Source: Photobacterium rosenbergii
GTDB taxonomy: Bacteria; Pseudomonadota; Gammaproteobacteria; Enterobacterales; Vibrionaceae
Reading direction: 5' to 3'
Assembly (NCBI RefSeq): GCF_003026455.1
Contig: NZ_PYMB01000002.1
Coordinates: 158,856 to 222,855 of the forward strand
DNA: 64,000 nt
Below, piece after piece: positions 1 through 7,979 of the stretch. The first letter of the stretch is position 1, and every line of letters starts with the position of its first letter. A program made the translations under genes and the position numbers. The notes beneath the pieces were generated by a model. That model saw only the letters and a list, made by a program, of their open reading frames with translations. It made no database searches and had not been told where the DNA came from.

Positions 1-1
1 T

Positions 2-1510
2 GCTTCTGCTCATCCGCGCCTGTCGATGCACCGGGGTGCCAAGAAGCGCAAAGGTGAGTATTTCGGGCCATATCCAGATGGTGGGGCCGTTAGGGAAAGC
101 TTGCACCTGCTCCAGAAAATCTTCCCAATCCGTCAGTGTGAAGACTCGGTATATGCTAACCGCAGTCGCCCTTGCCTGATGTATCAGATTGGCCGCTGCT
201 TGGGGCCGTGTGTCAAAGGATTGGTGAGCGACGAAGATTACGAAGAGCAGGTTAATTATGTCCGGATGTTCCTAAAGGGCAAGGACCGGCAGGTGATCAC
301 GTCGATGGTCGAGAAAATGGAGCTGGCCAGCCAGCAACTAGCATTCGAGAAAGCGGCGACTTACCGTGATCAGATCCAGGCACTAAGGCGTGTGCAGGAG
401 CAACAGTTCGTTAGCCATGATAGTGACGATGATCTTGATGTTGTTGGTATTGCCTATGAAAACGGCATGGCGTGTATCCATGCACTCTATATCCGGCAGG
501 GTAAAATCCTCGGTAGCCGAAGCTATTTCCCGAAAATGCCGGTTGATGCTGAGATCACCGAGGTGCTATCGAGTTTTGTCTCCCAGTTCTACCTCAATCA
601 GGCTGAGGGAAGGGTTATACCGAGTGAAATCCTATTGGGGGAAGCGCTTGGTGACGAACAGGCGGTGATTGCTGAGACGTTGACGGAGTTGGCAGGCCGC
701 AAGATTGTTATTAAATCCAGCACGCGTGGTAATAAAGCCAAGTTCCAACGTTTGGCGCAAACCAATGCCAGAACAGCACTGACGAGTAAGCTGAGCCACC
801 GGATGACTGTTCATCAACGTTTCACTGCCTTGCGCGAAGCGCTACAGCTTAATCGCCTTGAACGGATGGAATGTTTTGATATTAGCCACACCATGGGGGA
901 AAAGACAGTTGCCTCTTGTGTTGTGTTTAACCAAGATGGGCCATTGAAGCAAGAGTATCGTCGCTATAACATTTCAGGTATTACCGGCGGTGATGATTAT
1001 GCTGCTATGGCACAGGCTTTAGAGCGTAGGTATGGCTCACAAGTCGATCCGGATAGAATTCCTGATATTATTTTTATCGATGGGGGTAGAGGTCAGCTGT
1101 CAAGAGCGTATGATGTAGTTAACCCATTGATGGCTGAGTGGCCTAAGCGCTCGATCCTCGTGGGTGTAGCCAAGGGGACCACCCGTAAGCCGGGGTTGGA
1201 AACTTTGCTGCTGACAACAGGTGAAGAATTTTCGATGCCTGCAGACTCCCCAGCGTTGCATTTAATTCAACATATCAGGGATGAGAGTCACAATCATGCA
1301 ATCAGTGGTCACCGTGCCCAGCGTGCAAAAGTGAGAAAACGTAGTGCCTTGGAAGACATCGAGGGGATTGGCCCGAAACGTCGCCAAGCATTGCTCAAGT
1401 ATATGGGTGGCTTACAGGAACTGAAGAAAGCTAGCAGAGAAGAAATCGCTAAGGTGCCAGGCATCAGTCGTGCCATGGCAGAAAAAATTTATGACGCGCT
1501 GAATCATTAG
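2..1510 (+). CDS. uvrC: UvrABC excinuclease subunit C (5' truncated by window edge)
   Basis: UvrC makes both incisions in nucleotide excision repair after UvrAB loads at a lesion, in the cytoplasm. The reading frame is open from base 2, and the residues before the first ATG (base 26) are already UvrC-like ([11 protein letters not shown]), so the start lies upstream. The Cys-rich part of the N-terminal nuclease half, the UVR motif that binds UvrB (near 300-390), the RNase H-like second nuclease ([21 protein letters not shown]) and two C-terminal helix-hairpin-helix units (GIGPKRR, VPGIS) are all visible. The stop is followed 38 bases later by pgsA, the usual gamma-proteobacterial order. Confidence 0.97.
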   Translation, partial: ASAHPRLSMHRGAKKRKGEYFGPYPDGGAVRESLHLLQKIFPIRQCEDSVYANRSRPCLMYQIGRCLGPCVKGLVSDEDYEEQVNYVRMFLKGKDRQVITSMVEKMELASQQLAFEKAATYRDQIQALRRVQEQQFVSHDSDDDLDVVGIAYENGMACIHALYIRQGKILGSRSYFPKMPVDAEITEVLSSFVSQFYLNQAEGRVIPSEILLGEALGDEQAVIAETLTELAGRKIVIKSSTRGNKAKFQRLAQTNARTALTSKLSHRMTVHQRFTALREALQLNRLERMECFDISHTMGEKTVASCVVFNQDGPLKQEYRRYNISGITGGDDYAAMAQALERRYGSQVDPDRIPDIIFIDGGRGQLSRAYDVVNPLMAEWPKRSILVGVAKGTTRKPGLETLLLTTGEEFSMPADSPALHLIQHIRDESHNHAISGHRAQRAKVRKRSALEDIEGIGPKRRQALLKYMGGLQELKKASREEIAKVPGISRAMAEKIYDALNH

Positions 1511-1548
1511 GCCAGCGTGGTACATCTACACAATAAGAACGAACAATT

Positions 1549-2106
1549 ATGCGTTTAACAATTCCGAACATCCTAAGCTTCATACGGTTAATTTTGATTC
1601 CATTTTTTGTGATCACCTTTTACCTACCGTATAGCTGGTCCCCATTTGCAACAGCTTTGATTTTCCTGGTAGCCGGTATTACTGATTGGTTTGATGGCTA
1701 CCTGGCCCGAAAGTTGAACCAGACGACCCGCTTTGGTGCTTTTATCGACCCTGTGGCGGATAAAGTGATGGTTGCAGCGGCTATGGTGCTTGTCGTTGAA
1801 CACTTCAATTCCGTATGGGTAACTATTCCTGCGATTACCATGATTGGTCGCGAGATCATCATTTCGGCCCTACGTGAGTGGATGGCCGAGCTTGGCAAGC
1901 GTTCCAGCGTTGCAGTGTCTTGGGTCGGCAAGGTGAAGACCGGTGCCCAGATGGTCGCATTGCTGCTCTTGCTATGGCATCCGAATGAGTGGTTGGTGTG
2001 GATTGGTTACATTGCACTGTATGTGGCGATGATCCTGACATACTGGTCGATGTATATTTATCTCAAAGCGGCCAAGCATGATTTGCTCAATTCGGAGCAC
2101 CTGTAA
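1549..2106 (+). CDS. pgsA: CDP-diacylglycerol-glycerol-3-phosphate 3-phosphatidyltransferase
   Basis: This inner-membrane enzyme makes phosphatidylglycerophosphate, the committed step to phosphatidylglycerol and cardiolipin. The 185-aa length is normal. The CDP-alcohol phosphotransferase signature is intact near residues 47-75 (FDGYLAR, then [11 protein letters not shown], matching DG-x2-AR-x8-G-x3-D-x3-D). Several hydrophobic helices follow. It lies 38 bases after uvrC and is probably cotranscribed with it. A strong hairpin terminator follows at 2130. Confidence 0.97.
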   Translation: MRLTIPNILSFIRLILIPFFVITFYLPYSWSPFATALIFLVAGITDWFDGYLARKLNQTTRFGAFIDPVADKVMVAAAMVLVVEHFNSVWVTIPAITMIGREIIISALREWMAELGKRSSVAVSWVGKVKTGAQMVALLLLLWHPNEWLVWIGYIALYVAMILTYWSMYIYLKAAKHDLLNSEHL

Positions 2107-2129
2107 GTTTCATCGCATTGGTTTGATGA

Positions 2130-2160
2130 AGAAAAGCGGCTACTAAGCCGCTTTTCTTTT
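2130..2160 (+). terminator. Rho-independent terminator after pgsA, likely bidirectional
   Basis: A 12-bp perfect stem (2130-2141 with 2146-2157) and a 4-base loop are followed by a T-run. It sits between the convergent pgsA and GH16 genes, and its A-rich 5' flank would give a U-run on the minus strand too. Confidence 0.9.
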
Positions 2161-2162
2161 AT

Positions 2163-3317
2163 CTAAGGAATCTCAACCTCAGAGCATTTAGGCTCATCAT
2201 TGCCCGATGTCCACGAATAGCCGGCCTTGGATAGGCTTGTTACGCAGAACTGGAAAGTACCAGAGCCTGAGCGGCTACGCCGGGAGTAGAATAATGCCGA
2301 ACCCGTTTGATCTGTGACTTTTTCCCCGTCACCATCATTAACAATACCAGACCATTCACCGGTAATTGTAACGCCTTCTATTCGTTGCCCGTTGTTATCA
2401 GCGACTGTTACGGTTGCTGAAGCTTGGGTAGCTTTATTGTTAAGTGAGATATTGTGGGCAGAGATCGTTAGGCTGTTAGTCGGTGATGGAGGCGGTGGCT
2501 CTGGCGAATCAAAATTACAATCACTCCCTTCAGTAAAGCGGACATTCTTGAACTCCCCAAGTACCGGTATCATAGGGTAGGTAAATTCTCCGGCCCAGCC
2601 CGAAGCACTTGCATCCACGGGCCACATATTCATCATTATTTTGTGTGTACCGTCAGAGACTTTAGGGGTCGGGTCATTGGATGTACTGATAACGCTATAC
2701 ACCAACTGTTTGTTGATGTACCAATTGATACCTGTTTCACTCCAGTCAAAGGCATAATGGTTGAATGATTTCGATGCATCAAAGCCTAGCTCGATGATTT
2801 TTTCGTGGCCGTTGGCATACTGGTCATCATTAGTCCAGAAGTTGAATTGAACCACATTGGTATCATTACCGAGGAACTCTATGTCAATTTCATTGTGCTG
2901 GCCATTGCCTCCCCGAACGTTATCGTAAGGGCCCATAAAGGTAAAAAAGGCGCTGACAACACCACTGACGGCTGCAGGCCTCATCTCGACTTCATAACAG
3001 CCGTAGCCGTAAAAATTAGAGGTTCGCAGTTCACCTGAAGTGTAGTCATATCCCAGTAATGGGGCATCGCTGAGCACAATGCCCAACCCATCGCTGCTGA
3101 AATCCAAGGCTGCTGAAGACCACGCGTTTAAGAATGGAGAACCATTAGCCCATCCGTCAGCGGCCTGCCAATGGCCGGTATCAAACGATGTCAGCGCGTC
3201 ACTGAAGCTTGGCGCTGAAGTGATTTCAGTGCTGTTTCCTTTACCTGGTGGAGGAGCAGCAAGGCTGATACTGGGGATTAGCAATAGCAAAGATGAAAAT
3301 ATAGAGTAATAACGCAT
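2163..3317 (-). CDS. Secreted glycoside hydrolase family 16 beta-glucanase with C-terminal Ig-like domain
   Basis: GH16 enzymes cut beta-1,3/1,4-glucans or galactans. The retaining catalytic motif is present as EIDIEF (nucleophile and acid/base Glu). Typical GH16 strands flank it (GYGCYEVEMRPA before, FDWSETGINWYINKQ after). I start at the ATG at 3317, which follows a GAGGG ribosome site and gives a clean signal peptide (about 20 residues ending SLAA). An in-frame start 60 bases upstream is less likely. After a Pro-rich linker the last 100 residues look like a bacterial Ig-like or invasin-type domain. The exact substrate (laminarin, lichenin or agar-type) cannot be read from the sequence. Confidence 0.85.
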   Translation of the reverse strand: MRYYSIFSSLLLLIPSISLAAPPPGKGNSTEITSAPSFSDALTSFDTGHWQAADGWANGSPFLNAWSSAALDFSSDGLGIVLSDAPLLGYDYTSGELRTSNFYGYGCYEVEMRPAAVSGVVSAFFTFMGPYDNVRGGNGQHNEIDIEFLGNDTNVVQFNFWTNDDQYANGHEKIIELGFDASKSFNHYAFDWSETGINWYINKQLVYSVISTSNDPTPKVSDGTHKIMMNMWPVDASASGWAGEFTYPMIPVLGEFKNVRFTEGSDCNFDSPEPPPPSPTNSLTISAHNISLNNKATQASATVTVADNNGQRIEGVTITGEWSGIVNDGDGEKVTDQTGSALFYSRRSRSGSGTFQFCVTSLSKAGYSWTSGNDEPKCSEVEIP

Positions 3318-3503
3318 GGAACCCTCATTAAACAACTTAAAAGGCGAGGAAAATATAGTTGAAGATGGTTGTTTCATAGTTGGTAATACTCTGAGAAATG
3401 AGAATATCTCATGAGACTTGATGAACTATTGGCCGCTTTGTGTTGTTTTTTAAGACGATTGGTTGAAAATGAATCGAACGATTTGGTTTTTATGATTTTT
3501 TTC

Positions 3504-3538
3504 GTGACACCAAATTTGAGATGTGTAAAATGGCTGCC
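3504..3538 (+). promoter_or_regulatory. Promoter of tRNA-Cys/Gly/Leu cluster
   Basis: A -35 GTGACA (3504-3509), a 16-base spacer and a -10 TAAAAT (3526-3531) are followed by the GC-rich discriminator GGCTGCC, as in stringently controlled stable-RNA promoters. Confidence 0.6.
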
Positions 3539-3567
3539 ATACCAACGGGGATGACCCGGAAGGTAAC

Positions 3568-3641
3568 GGCGCGTTGGCAGAGTGGCTATGCAGCGGATTG
3601 CAAATCCGTGGACCTCGGTTCGACTCCGGGACGCGCCTCCA
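3568..3641 (+). tRNA. tRNA-Cys (GCA)
   Basis: A 74-base cloverleaf with encoded CCA. The acceptor GGCGCGT pairs with ACGCGCC, the anticodon loop is TTGCAAA (anticodon GCA), and the T arm is intact. It is identical to a second copy at 19716. Confidence 0.97.
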
Positions 3642-3644
3642 TTT

Positions 3645-3720
3645 GCGACACTAGCTCAGTTGGTAGAGCGCAACCTTGCCAAGGTTGAGGTCACGAGTTC
3701 GAACCTCGTGTGTCGCTCCA
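3645..3720 (+). tRNA. tRNA-Gly (GCC)
   Basis: A 76-base cloverleaf with encoded CCA. The acceptor GCGACAC pairs with GTGTCGC, the anticodon stem-loop is CAACC-TTGCCAA-GGTTG (anticodon GCC), and the T arm is CACGAG-TTCGAAC-CTCGTG. It is separated by only 3 bases from tRNA-Cys and is identical to the copy at 19793. Confidence 0.97.
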
Positions 3721-3736
3721 AATTTAGGGAAGATGT

Positions 3737-3786
3737 GCTCACACGAGGAACCTCGTGTACCAGTCGGCCACGTCTCTCCAAATTTA
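3737..3786 (+). repeat. Degenerate tRNA-Gly 3' end copy
   Basis: After tRNA-Gly the sequence repeats a T-arm-like hairpin that lacks three loop bases (CACGAG-GAAC-CTCGTG). A scrambled acceptor tail and a second TCTCCA-AATTTA trailer follow, 60 bases after the trailer of the intact gene. No full cloverleaf can form, so this is a remnant rather than a functional tRNA. Confidence 0.6.
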
Positions 3787-3830
3787 AAGATGGTGTTTAC
3801 TGTACTAAACGGCATCGCAAAGAATTGCGT

Positions 3831-3917
3831 GCCCTGGTGGTGGAATTGGTAGACACAAGGGATTTAAAATCCCTCGACGTTCGCGTTGTGCCGGTTCAAG
3901 TCCGGCCCGGGGCACCA
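3831..3917 (+). tRNA. tRNA-Leu (TAA)
   Basis: An 87-base class II tRNA with encoded CCA. The acceptor GCCCTGG pairs with CCGGGGC (one G-U), the anticodon loop is TTTAAAA (anticodon TAA), and a variable arm (CGACGTTCGCGTTG) is present. Confidence 0.97.
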
Positions 3918-3927
3918 TCTCATTAGA

Positions 3928-3956
3928 GCCCACAAGCTTTGCTTGTGGGCTTTTTT
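3928..3956 (+). terminator. Terminator of tRNA cluster
   Basis: A 10-bp stem (GCCCACAAGC with GCTTGTGGGC), 3-base loop and six T residues. Confidence 0.95.
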
Positions 3957-4221
3957 GTATCTGCTTTCTAGCATCATTGCTAACCAACAGCCTTCATTTT
4001 ACCTGCTACTTCACAGTGAATCTGCCTAGGCATCCCGCCGTTTGTTCACGCTATAGAGCCCCCAAATACCCTCATCCAACTTTTGTTCAATTCATGCCTA
4101 GCTGCCCATAATTTCTGCACAGCAATAATAACGATGAGAACCGGTTAGTTTGGGAAAGGAACAAAGTATTAGATGCGAACAAAGAAGGGAAGTATGAGTA
4201 ACGTGCAGTTGAGACACCGGG

Positions 4222-4299
4222 AAAGAAAAAGCCGTCGTACAAAAAGGGTACGACGGTAAAAGAATGTAGAACTCTTGATAAGGCTTAAATCATCAAGAT
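4222..4299 (-). ncRNA. Candidate small RNA with own terminator
   Basis: On the minus strand a good promoter (4306-4334) is followed by about 78 bases with no long reading frame. The transcript would end in a textbook terminator: a 9-bp stem 4248-4256 with 4232-4240, a 7-base loop, then a U-rich tail (CTTTTTCTTT). An internal 7-bp hairpin (TCTTGAT with ATCAAGA, 12-base loop) forms near the 5' end. It matches no sRNA I recognise. A very short peptide gene or an untranslated remnant are alternatives. Confidence 0.5.
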
Positions 4300-4305
4300 G
4301 GGCAC

Positions 4306-4334
4306 ATTATGGCATAATACGCCGTAGTATCAAT
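4306..4334 (-). promoter_or_regulatory. Promoter of candidate small RNA
   Basis: On the minus strand the -35 is TTGATA (4329-4334) and the -10 is CATAAT (4306-4311), with a 17-base spacer. Each box matches the sigma-70 consensus at 5 of 6 positions. Confidence 0.5.
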
Positions 4335-4601
4335 AAAAATGATGTAAAGATTTGTTTGGATAAGAAAAAGTGCTTTTGTGCTAGCAAGCGTTTGATTGTC
4401 ATGGTTATAATGAAAAACACCCTGCACTTACTGTTGATAATGTGATATTGGTTGAATAATTTACATGTATTTCGAATGAAAGTATAATTCCTTCACATTG
4501 AGAATGTTTTGTTCGTTTAAATCATTCTGCACCATATGGTGGCAATTAGTTACTTTCACTCGGAGCGTTTGAAAGTATTGAAAATAAATCGGTAAGGATA
4601 G

Positions 4602-4907
4602 ATGCAACTTAATAACTATGAACCTGAGTTTCTAGCCCACAGAATTAAAACCCTTCGTGAGTTTCGTGGCAAAACACAAATTCAGGTCGCCAAATGTATT
4701 AATGTTTCGAGAAGGACCTATATAGACATAGAATCAAACAAATCAGATATTAAGCTGTCGACGCTTTATCGGATTTGTAATTGTCTAAAGTGCGAAATTA
4801 CCGATGTACTGGGAATCTCAAAAAGAGACAATGATTCGGGTATGGGAAATCGAATTATTGAGATTTTTGAAAACAATGGCTTGATGGTTGTCAATAACTC
4901 CAAATAG
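4602..4907 (+). CDS. XRE-family helix-turn-helix regulator (paralogue 1)
   Basis: A small DNA-binding protein of 101 aa. The XRE/Cro-type HTH covers roughly residues 11-70 (RIKTLREFRGKTQ, then VSRRTYIDIESNK). A short C-terminal tail (IIEIFENNGL) may be for dimerization. An AAGGA ribosome site precedes the ATG. It is convergent with a full-length paralogue of the same length at 4984. The region is AT-rich and lies next to tRNA genes, which suggests acquisition. No target operon is obvious. Confidence 0.8.
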   Translation: MQLNNYEPEFLAHRIKTLREFRGKTQIQVAKCINVSRRTYIDIESNKSDIKLSTLYRICNCLKCEITDVLGISKRDNDSGMGNRIIEIFENNGLMVVNNSK

Positions 4908-4983
4908 CATACTCTGCGATAGCCAAGATAAGCGATTAAGACGTATGTCCTAAGCTCATCCTGGCTGCTTATCCTAAGCGACT

Positions 4984-5289
4984 CTACGCCTCACTCTTGG
5001 TGTCAATGAGTGAAATCCCACCTTCTGACAGCATATTTACTATCTTATCTCCTGATAGAAGAGGTTGGCTGGGTTCATGTAAAAGCTCAACAACGTTACA
5101 GCCGAGGCAATCTGCAATCTTGAGTAACGTCTTCACTTTCAAAGAGGTCTTGTTGGATTCAATGTCTAGAATTGTCTTTCTCGACACCCCGATACATTGG
5201 GCCATATCTGATTGAGTTAATCCTTTGATCTCACGGAGTTGCTTGATATTAAATGCGATTACTTCACAGTAGTAATCATAAGCTAGCAT
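4984..5289 (-). CDS. XRE-family helix-turn-helix regulator (paralogue 2)
   Basis: 101 aa, with the same architecture as the gene at 4602: an HTH at about residues 11-70 (NIKQLREIKGLTQ, then VSRKTILDIESNK) and a C-terminal tail (KIVNMLSEGGISLI) aligning with the paralogue's tail. An inverted pair TGCGGA/TCCGCA (near 5310-5340) lies just upstream and could be an operator. No toxin-like partner is adjacent, so an antitoxin role is not supported. Confidence 0.8.
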   Translation of the reverse strand: MLAYDYYCEVIAFNIKQLREIKGLTQSDMAQCIGVSRKTILDIESNKTSLKVKTLLKIADCLGCNVVELLHEPSQPLLSGDKIVNMLSEGGISLIDTKSEA

Positions 5290-5520
5290 TGTAATAGTCC
5301 CTGCTAATTGCGGATGCTGACAAATTAAAATAATTCCGCAGTATTTGATTGTAGTATTTTTATTGTGTACGTTAATTATATTTTGTTACGGTAATTTGTA
5401 TATTAAAAATAAAACAAATCTACAGTGAATTATTAGAATTGTAGGGGGAGTAACTCAATGTCATCAATTACCCACATGAAGTGATATTTATTGCACGCTT
5501 AATTGCACATTAATGAAGAG

Positions 5521-5549
5521 AAAATAAACCCCACATCAATGGTGGGGTT
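5521..5549 (-). terminator. Terminator of scrA-scrB-rpiR operon
   Basis: On the minus strand an 8-bp stem (AACCCCAC with GTGGGGTT) is followed by TTATTTTC, just past the end of the RpiR gene. Confidence 0.8.
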
Positions 5550-5572
5550 AGATAATACTATGGCTGTATGGC

Positions 5573-6463
5573 CTATCGGTGCAGGAGAGCGACAGCTTTG
5601 GTCGTTTTTTCGAGGTTATCCTCTACTTGCTCTGGGATTTTTCCAGCGATAGTGGCGTACAGACTATCAATCATTGCCAATTTGACTAAACGTGCCGTGC
5701 CGTTTTTGCCCAGCAGGGGTTCGGGAGAGGCTGGGGCATACAGCGGATAATCAGAAAGCTGGGAAAGCTCGGCGTGGTAGTTGTTGGTGATGGAAATAAT
5801 TTTGGCGCCGGACTGCTTAGCTAAACGGACAGCATCCATCAAGTCAACGGTTTGGCCAGAGTGAGAAACAACCAATACAACATCGCTGCTGCTCAGTACG
5901 CTGGCAGACATTAGCATCAGGTGCCTATCGCGAGGAACTGACGCTCGCATACCGAAACGCAACAGCTTATGTTGGAAGTCTTCACAGATGATGGTTGAAC
6001 CGCCAGCGGCATAAAGCTCGATGTTCTTGGCATTGACGATGGCATCAGCCGCTGCACTTACCATCTTGGCATCAACGAAGTTGAGGATCTCGGTCAGGGC
6101 GTTGATAGAGTTCTGCAGCACCTTGGTGATGATCTGCTCGCAAGAATCATCCGGCTCCAACTGCTCACTAGCTAAAAAGGTATCTGACTGGTGCTGGGCA
6201 TTGAGAGCATCTTTCAATTGCTTGAAGCCGCTGAACCCAAGCTTTTTCGATACTTTCACGATTAAGGCAGTAGATACCCCCAGGCGTTCGGCGACTTCTT
6301 TTATAGACGTAGACTTTTGTAAAAAGTGCGGCTTTAAAAAGTTTTCCGCGATCGACTGCTCGGTGCGAGTGAGCGAGGGAAGGCGCATGCGAATATTTGG
6401 AATTACTTGGTTAAGATCCACAGACAGTATCATTCCTTTTGAAGCAATCGCATCATTATACAT
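5573..6463 (-). CDS. RpiR/MurR-family sugar-phosphate-sensing regulator
   Basis: 296 aa. The N-terminal RpiR-type HTH is at about residues 20-95 (LTRTEQSIAENFL, then VSTALIVKVSKKLGFSGFKQLK). The C-terminal SIS phosphosugar-binding domain is at about residues 125-260 (AAGGSTIICEDF, VVSHSGQTVDLMDAV, GAKIISITNN). The ATG at 6463 is preceded by GAGGGT at good spacing; an ATG ten codons in lacks a properly spaced site. It is the last gene of the scrA-scrB-rpiR operon and probably controls that operon and the divergent rpiB-rpe pair in response to a sugar phosphate. Confidence 0.9.
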   Translation of the reverse strand: MYNDAIASKGMILSVDLNQVIPNIRMRLPSLTRTEQSIAENFLKPHFLQKSTSIKEVAERLGVSTALIVKVSKKLGFSGFKQLKDALNAQHQSDTFLASEQLEPDDSCEQIITKVLQNSINALTEILNFVDAKMVSAAADAIVNAKNIELYAAGGSTIICEDFQHKLLRFGMRASVPRDRHLMLMSASVLSSSDVVLVVSHSGQTVDLMDAVRLAKQSGAKIISITNNYHAELSQLSDYPLYAPASPEPLLGKNGTARLVKLAMIDSLYATIAGKIPEQVEDNLEKTTKAVALLHR

Positions 6464-6511
6464 AGTGACCCTCGATTAGTCATGGAGGCTACTGGACGTA
6501 GCCTCCTTGGA

Positions 6512-7939
6512 TTAGGCTGACAATTGCCAATGGGTGGCTGCTATCTCTTTGTTGCTTGAGAGCTCAAAGCCAATATTCATCTCTTCACCCAGCCCGAGAC
6601 CGAAGAAGCGGGATGTCGATACTGCAACACCGCCATTGATAAATACTTCAATTGAAGAGTGATCACGGAGTAGGTGAAGTGAATTCACTGTTCCCTGCCA
6701 GATGATGGATTCCCATTCGGCTGTTTTAAGGTTTTTGCGCCAGGTGACGAGCCCATTTGGGTTGGATTCGATATAGAAATCATCAGCAATATCCAGCCTG
6801 ATGTTGGCCCCCTCTAGTTGTTCAAGGATGAGTTCGGCAGATAGGCCGGAGAATTGCTGGTTAAGCCCAGTAAATTGCAACTGATCATGGCGAAGGGCTT
6901 CTAGTTCCTTAACCGGTTTTTGTACAAGGGTATTATCACGAATGGTCAGCTCCCGGGCACAGGTCATCTGGTGGATCCAACCTAGCTCGATAGTGGGTTG
7001 GTAGGGCTCAAACTCGTCGGGTTTGCCCATCCAGCCAAACAGAATACGGCGGCCTGCTTCATCTTCGAAAGTTTGCGGGGCATAGAAGTCAAAGCCATGA
7101 TCCATCAAGACACCATTGCTGTGCTCGAAGCTTGCTGTCTGGTGGTCGAAGTTACCGATATGGTAAGTCACATCAAAGGTTTCAACTTTTTTGCCGCCTT
7201 TTTCAACCCAGTTTTTCGGACAGGTGATCAGGACATATTTATCATCAAGTGGTAACAAGTCGGGGCATTCGAGCATGAAATCATCAGATTGTTGGCTGCC
7301 AACGCCATCACCAAAGATCTCCCCGATCATTTCCCAGTTGTTGAGATCATCAGAGCGGTAAGTAATGACTTTGCCACGGTAGTTAAGATCTTCAGCACCG
7401 AGCACCATGTAAAAGGCATCTTGGTATTGCCAGACTTTAGGATCCCGAACATGGCCGCTGTATCCTTCGGGCAGGGGCAGCACGATCCCTTGCTTTTCAA
7501 CCTGTTTGCCGGCCTCGAGAGTGGCCCGGCATTGGTATGCGGTCCTTCCGCCTTGTTCAAACTTCACATTACCGGTATAGAAAAGCTCTAGCTTACCGTC
7601 GACTACTAGGCCTGAGCCTGAATAACAACCGTGAGTTTCATACTCTTCTGTTGGCGCGAGGGCTAACGGTTGATGGGACCAGTTGATTAAATCTTTACTG
7701 GTTGCATGGCCCCAGGCTTTAGCTCCATGCTGGCAGGCTTTAGGGTTCCACTGGTAGAAAAGGTGGTACTCACCGTTGAAGTGGGCAAGACCGTTAGGAT
7801 CGTTGAGTAAACCAAACTGCGGGGCGAAGTGCCAAGCCGGGCGGAACGGGTCATTAATTGACTGTGATGACTGGTTCATGGCGATGGCAAGTACGTCATT
7901 GATGTATCGCTGATCGGCGTTAGCGGTTGTTGTTTTCAT
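6512..7939 (-). CDS. scrB: GH32 sucrose-6-phosphate hydrolase (intracellular fructosidase)
   Basis: Cleaves phosphorylated sucrose or a related fructoside after PTS import, in the cytoplasm. The three GH32 acidic motifs are visible: LLNDPNG (nucleophile Asp), HVRDPKV, and LECPDLL (acid/base Glu). The start at 7939 follows GGAG and gives 475 aa; the frame extends 51 bases further upstream but without homology. It lies 40 bases after the EIIBC gene, with a GC-rich hairpin in the gap. No fructokinase gene accompanies it. Sucrose is the usual substrate of this family, but the neighbours leave room for another fructoside. Confidence 0.88.
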   Translation of the reverse strand: MKTTTANADQRYINDVLAIAMNQSSQSINDPFRPAWHFAPQFGLLNDPNGLAHFNGEYHLFYQWNPKACQHGAKAWGHATSKDLINWSHQPLALAPTEEYETHGCYSGSGLVVDGKLELFYTGNVKFEQGGRTAYQCRATLEAGKQVEKQGIVLPLPEGYSGHVRDPKVWQYQDAFYMVLGAEDLNYRGKVITYRSDDLNNWEMIGEIFGDGVGSQQSDDFMLECPDLLPLDDKYVLITCPKNWVEKGGKKVETFDVTYHIGNFDHQTASFEHSNGVLMDHGFDFYAPQTFEDEAGRRILFGWMGKPDEFEPYQPTIELGWIHQMTCARELTIRDNTLVQKPVKELEALRHDQLQFTGLNQQFSGLSAELILEQLEGANIRLDIADDFYIESNPNGLVTWRKNLKTAEWESIIWQGTVNSLHLLRDHSSIEVFINGGVAVSTSRFFGLGLGEEMNIGFELSSNKEIAATHWQLSA

Positions 7940-7949
7940 TGGATCTCCA

Positions 7950-7972
7950 AAGCCCCCAGTTAGGGGGCTTTT
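7950..7972 (-). promoter_or_regulatory. Intercistronic hairpin between scrA and scrB
   Basis: A 7-bp GC-rich stem (AGCCCCC with GGGGGCT, 5-base loop) sits between the EIIBC stop and the GGAG ribosome site of scrB. On the minus strand only TT follows the stem, so it is more likely an mRNA-stability or partial-attenuation element than a full terminator. Confidence 0.55.
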
Positions 7973-7979
7973 AACAATT

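Larger units (their letters stand above)
3957..4601. other. AT-rich intergenic region with a candidate small RNA
   Basis: No convincing protein-coding frame is visible. It holds the minus-strand promoter/terminator pair described at 4222-4334, and upstream DNA of the XRE gene that starts at 4602. The rest shows nothing I can name. Confidence 0.6.

Noticed and set aside
3582..3926. Plus-strand frame of 114 codons
   Set aside because: It runs straight through the tRNA-Cys, tRNA-Gly and tRNA-Leu genes, so it is not coding.
4602..5289. Toxin-antitoxin module at the XRE genes
   Set aside because: Both genes encode DNA-binding proteins of the same family and no toxin-like gene is adjacent.
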